From Roseateles_B sp041906185 (GTDB lineage Bacteria; Pseudomonadota; Gammaproteobacteria; Burkholderiales; Burkholderiaceae_C): a DNA stretch of 64,000 bases. The stretch's first letter is position 1. Each line of letters begins with the position of its first letter. The position numbers and the translations under genes were made by a program. The notes beneath the pieces are model-generated. The model did not search any database. It worked only from the letters and a program-made list of their open reading frames with translations, and was not told the DNA's origin. The stretch is from positions 1 through 64,000 of the forward strand of contig JAYRJQ010000017.1 in NCBI GenBank assembly GCA_041906185.1. The letters run 5' to 3'. Below, piece by piece: positions 61,084-64,000 of the stretch.

Positions 61084-62190
61084 TCAGATCACCTCAAGCT
61101 CCGCGTTGAGCGCGCCGGCGGTCTTCATCGCCTGCAGGATCGCCAGCAGATCCTGGGGCGTGGCGCCGAGGGCGCTCAGCGCCTTGACCACGTCCGCAAG
61201 CTTGGCGCTCGCGGGCAGCTGGATCAAGGGGCCGGGCTCCTGGCGGATGGCGATATCGGTCTTTTCTGTCACCACGGTCTGCCCGCCGGAGAGGGCGCCA
61301 GGCTGGCTGACCTGCGGCGTGCTGGTGATGGTCACGGACAGATTGCCATGGGCGACGGCGCAGTTGCCGATGCTCACGGCCTGGTTCATCACGACGGAGC
61401 CGGTGCGGGCGTTGATCACCACGCGGGCGGCCGGCGCGGCCATGTCGATGGCCAGCTCCTCGAGGTCGGCCAGGAAGGCGACGCGCTCGTCGCTGTCCGT
61501 CGGGGCCTTCACGCGCACCACGCGGCCGTCCACGGCCTGGGCCACGCCGGCACCCTTGGCCTTGTTGATGGCGCGGGCCACGGCGCGGGCGGTCGCAAAG
61601 TCGGCGGCGTTCAGGTCCAGCTGGATGGCCTCGCCCAGTGCCAGCGGCGTCGGCACGGCGCGCTCGACGGTCGCGCCCGCGGGAATGCGGCCGGCGCTGA
61701 GGTGGTTGATCTGCACCTTGGCCCCGCCGGCGGAGGCGCCGGCGCCACCCACGATGAGATTGCCCTGGGCCATGGCGTAGACCTGTCCGTCGGTGCCGCG
61801 CAGGGGCGTGGCGATCAGCGTGCCGCCGCGCAGGCTCTTGGCATTGCCGATGGAGGACACGTTGATGTCCAGCGTCTGGCCGGGCTGGGCGAAGGGAGGG
61901 AGCTGGGCCGTCACCATTACCGCGGCGATATTGCGCGGCTGCATGGTCACGCCCTGGGGCAGGATGACGCCGAACTGCTGCAGCATCGCCTGCAGGCTCT
62001 GGCCGGTGAAAGGGGCCTGCGTGGTCTGGTCACCGGTGCCGTCGAGGCCCACGATCAGGCCGTAGCCGGTCAGTGCATTGGTGCGCACGCCCTGGACGGC
62101 GGCGACCTCCTTGAGGCGCACCGCCTGGGCAGTGCCTGCCGCGAACAGCAGGGCGGCGAGCAGGAGACGCAGAACGGTGGTGGTGGACAT
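61084..62190 (-). CDS. flgI: Flagellar P-ring protein FlgI
   Basis: 368 residues with a signal peptide (about 1-23, ending AQA). The family sequence VRLKEVAAVQGVRTNALTGY and LIVGLDGTGDQT follows directly. The C-terminus has LADVVKALSALGATPQDLLAILQAMK. FlgI forms the periplasmic P ring around the rod. It starts 42 bases after flgH. The downstream gap to flgJ carries the repeat at 60920. Confidence 0.97.
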   Translation of the reverse strand: MSTTTVLRLLLAALLFAAGTAQAVRLKEVAAVQGVRTNALTGYGLIVGLDGTGDQTTQAPFTGQSLQAMLQQFGVILPQGVTMQPRNIAAVMVTAQLPPFAQPGQTLDINVSSIGNAKSLRGGTLIATPLRGTDGQVYAMAQGNLIVGGAGASAGGAKVQINHLSAGRIPAGATVERAVPTPLALGEAIQLDLNAADFATARAVARAINKAKGAGVAQAVDGRVVRVKAPTDSDERVAFLADLEELAIDMAAPAARVVINARTGSVVMNQAVSIGNCAVAHGNLSVTITSTPQVSQPGALSGGQTVVTEKTDIAIRQEPGPLIQLPASAKLADVVKALSALGATPQDLLAILQAMKTAGALNAELEVI

Positions 62191-62232
62191 GATGGTCGCA
62201 GGGGAAGCCTTGCGACCAATTTTGCGAAAACT

Positions 62233-62913
62233 TTAGACCGGCGAAAGACTCAAAAAGAAACGCGACAGCCAGCCTATTCCGTGGGCTTCGGCCGGCGCAC
62301 CGCGCCCGCGCTGCTCGATGCGCACGTTGGCGATGGCCGTGGACGGGATCGCGTTGCCCTGCTGGATGGCGCGCGGGTCCACCTGGCCCGAGAAGCGCAG
62401 CACGTCGACGTTCTGGTTCACGCCGATCTGCTTCTCCGCCATGATCAGCAGGTGCCCGTTGGGCAGCACGGCGGTCACGATGGCCGTGACGGTGCCGGTG
62501 AACTCGTTGGTGTTCTGGTTCGCGCCCTTGCCGGCCGCCTTGTTGGACGAGGTGCCGCCCACGCTGGCCCGACCGAAGCTGTTGCTGGCAATGCCGGGCA
62601 GCGCGGTGAGGCTGCCGCTCAGGTCGCCGCTCTTGGCCAATTCGCTGGTGGAGGACTGGCTGGCGCTCACCTTCTCGGCGATCTGCACGGTCAGCGTGTC
62701 GCCCACCAGCCGCGCGCGGTGGTCCTCGAACAGCGGGCGGTAGCTCGCCGCCTGGTAGATCGCCCCGTTCAGCGCGGTCTGCGGCGGCACGGCGGGCATC
62801 TGCACGACGGGCGTGTTCTGCATCTCGACCTGGGGCATCTTCATCGTGCTGGCGCAGCCGCCCAGCAGGGCGATCGCGGTCAGGGCGGGCAGGGTGGCGA
62901 GGCGGGAGCGCAT
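62233..62913 (-). CDS. flgH: Flagellar L-ring lipoprotein FlgH
   Basis: 226 residues. A short signal sequence ends in the lipobox LLGGC (Cys20). The mature part contains YRPLFEDHRARLVGDTLTVQI and the family VSASQSS and NEFTGTVTAIVTAVLPNGHLLI regions. FlgH forms the outer-membrane L ring. AGAGGAT eight bases upstream supports the ATG at 62913 over the one five codons earlier. It lies 45 bases after flgG. Confidence 0.96.
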   Translation of the reverse strand: MRSRLATLPALTAIALLGGCASTMKMPQVEMQNTPVVQMPAVPPQTALNGAIYQAASYRPLFEDHRARLVGDTLTVQIAEKVSASQSSTSELAKSGDLSGSLTALPGIASNSFGRASVGGTSSNKAAGKGANQNTNEFTGTVTAIVTAVLPNGHLLIMAEKQIGVNQNVDVLRFSGQVDPRAIQQGNAIPSTAIANVRIEQRGRGAPAEAHGIGWLSRFFLSLSPV

Positions 62914-62958
62914 GGGGAATCCTCTCAATCGGCGGGCGAGGGGGTCAGCGAGGCGCGC

Positions 62959-63741
62959 TCAGATCTGCGCCAGCTTCTGCAGCATCTGGTCGGAGGTCTG
63001 CACGGCCTTGGAGTTGAGCTCGTAGGCGCGCTGGGTCTGGATCATCTGCACCAGCTCCTCGACCACGTTGACGTTGGACGTCTCGACGAAGCCCTGCTGG
63101 ATGGCGCCCATGCCGTTGGCATTCGGGGCGCCGGCGTTGGGCGTGCCGGAGGCGGCGGTCTCGGTGAAGAGGTTCTGGCCCTTGGGCTCCAGACCGGCCG
63201 GGTTCACGAAGTTGGCCAGCTGGATCTGGCCCAGCGTCTGCGGCTGCGTCTGGCCGGGCACGGTCGCGCTGACCGTGCCGTCCTGGCCGATGGTGACGCT
63301 CAGCGCATTGGCCGGCACCGTGATGCCGGGCACCACGGTGTAGCCGTTGTTGGTCACGACCTGGCCATTGGCGTCGAGCTGGAAGCTGCCGTCGCGGGTG
63401 TAGGCCGTGGTGCCGTCGGGCATCTGGATCTGGAAGAAGCCGCTGCCCTTGATGGCCATGTCGAAATTGCCGGTCGTCTGCTGCAGACTGCCTTGGCTGA
63501 AGTTGCGCGAGGTCGCGACCGTGCGCACACCCAGGCCCAGCTGCAGGCCGGTGGGCAGCTGCGTCTGCTCGGTCGTGTTGGCGCCGCTCTGGCGGAGGTT
63601 CTGATAGATCAGGTCCTCGAACACCGCATGGCTGCGCTTGAAGCCGTTGGTGCCGACGTTGGCCAGGTTGTGCGAGATGTTGTCCAGCTGGGTCTGCTGG
63701 GCTTCCATGCCGGTCTTGGCGATCCAGAGCGAGCGAATCAT
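62959..63741 (-). CDS. flgG: Flagellar distal rod protein FlgG
   Basis: 260 residues. The N-terminus is SLWIAKTGMEAQQTQLDNIS with HNLANVGTNGFKR, and the C-terminus has GFVETSNVNVVEELVQMIQ and QRAYELNSKAVQTSDQML, the standard FlgG ends. The length is exactly that of the family. FlgG forms the distal rod. AAGGAC precedes the ATG, 33 bases after the flgF stop. Confidence 0.98.
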   Translation of the reverse strand: MIRSLWIAKTGMEAQQTQLDNISHNLANVGTNGFKRSHAVFEDLIYQNLRQSGANTTEQTQLPTGLQLGLGVRTVATSRNFSQGSLQQTTGNFDMAIKGSGFFQIQMPDGTTAYTRDGSFQLDANGQVVTNNGYTVVPGITVPANALSVTIGQDGTVSATVPGQTQPQTLGQIQLANFVNPAGLEPKGQNLFTETAASGTPNAGAPNANGMGAIQQGFVETSNVNVVEELVQMIQTQRAYELNSKAVQTSDQMLQKLAQI

Positions 63742-63774
63742 GGCGGGGTCCTTCTCGAAGCCTTGCCCTCAGGC

Positions 63775-64000
63775 TCAGCTGTTGCTGGACAGCAGCTTGG
63801 CGCTGGTCTGTCCCTGGGTCTGGGCGATCTGCAGCAGCTTCATCTGCTGCTCGAACTGGCGGGCGGCGGCGATCATGCTGACCATGGTCTCGACGGCGCT
63901 CACGTTGGAGCCCTCGAGCGCGCCGTCCTGCAGCCGCGCGGCCTGGTCGGCCGGCAGGTCGCCGTTGGCGGCCCGGAAGAGGCCGTCGGTGCCGCGGGTC
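63775..64000 (-). CDS. flgF: Flagellar proximal rod protein FlgF, C-terminal part (runs off the right edge)
   Basis: About 74 residues remain, including FRAANGDLPADQAARLQDGA, ALEGSNVSAVETMVSMIAA and ARQFEQQMKLLQIAQTQGQ, the C-terminal signature of FlgF. It lies directly upstream of flgG on the same strand, as expected in a flgBCDEFGHIJ operon. The N-terminal part is outside the window. The gene ends at TGA, 63775-63777. Confidence 0.93.
   Translation of the reverse strand, partial: TRGTDGLFRAANGDLPADQAARLQDGALEGSNVSAVETMVSMIAAARQFEQQMKLLQIAQTQGQTSAKLLSSNS

Overview
The window is one very GC-rich bacterial chromosome segment, almost entirely a flagellar and chemotaxis gene cluster with blocks of cyclic-di-GMP and two-component signalling genes inside it. 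The flhDC master regulator, a dual-domain (muramidase) FlgJ, FlhF/FlhG next to fliA, and YcgR point to a flagellated betaproteobacterium of the order Burkholderiales, probably the Rubrivivax-Leptothrix-Roseateles lineage. That placement is inferred from gene content and base composition; there is no rRNA gene to confirm it. I saw no tRNA, rRNA, CRISPR array, transposase or phage gene.

Layout from left to right. (1) 1-1408, minus: cheA (5' part only), cheY and a small CheZ-like gene. (2) 1697-7455, plus: a sensor kinase and LuxR-type regulator, followed by a diguanylate cyclase, a TonB-dependent receptor and a YfiR-family periplasmic protein. (3) 7462-19388, minus: fliR-Q-P-O-N-M-L-K-J-I-H-G-F, with fliE divergent at 19613. 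(4) 19968-26777, minus: ycgR, fliT, fliS, fliD and three flagellin genes. (5) 27503-39988, plus: a TPR gene, flhD, flhC, a membrane methyltransferase, motA, motB, cheY, cheZ, flhB, flhA, flhF, an flhG-like gene and fliA. (6) 40031-42372: a soluble chemoreceptor, then on the minus strand a CPBP-family membrane protease preceded by a 58-residue peptide with a double-glycine leader. (7) 42512-56717: two GGDEF proteins (one with EAL), a hybrid kinase, a further kinase, an ANTAR regulator, a very large multi-PAS kinase and an EAL-like/HDOD protein. (8) 56737-64000, minus: flgL, flgK, flgJ, flgI, flgH, flgG and the end of flgF.

How the parts fit: flhDC should switch on the basal-body, hook and export genes. 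FliA then drives late genes from promoters I can read as T(C/A)AA-N15/16-GCCGATAA-like pairs before motA, fliD, fliS, two flagellins, the TPR gene, possibly fliE, and more weakly the cheA cluster. YcgR and the diguanylate cyclases link c-di-GMP to motor braking.

The least expected items are the double-glycine peptide/CPBP pair, an FlhG-like protein with no P-loop, a diguanylate cyclase-TonB receptor-YfiR operon, a second CheZ-like protein, and hairpin-bearing intergenic repeats that split fliG/fliF, flhD/flhC, fliP/fliQ and flgI/flgJ.
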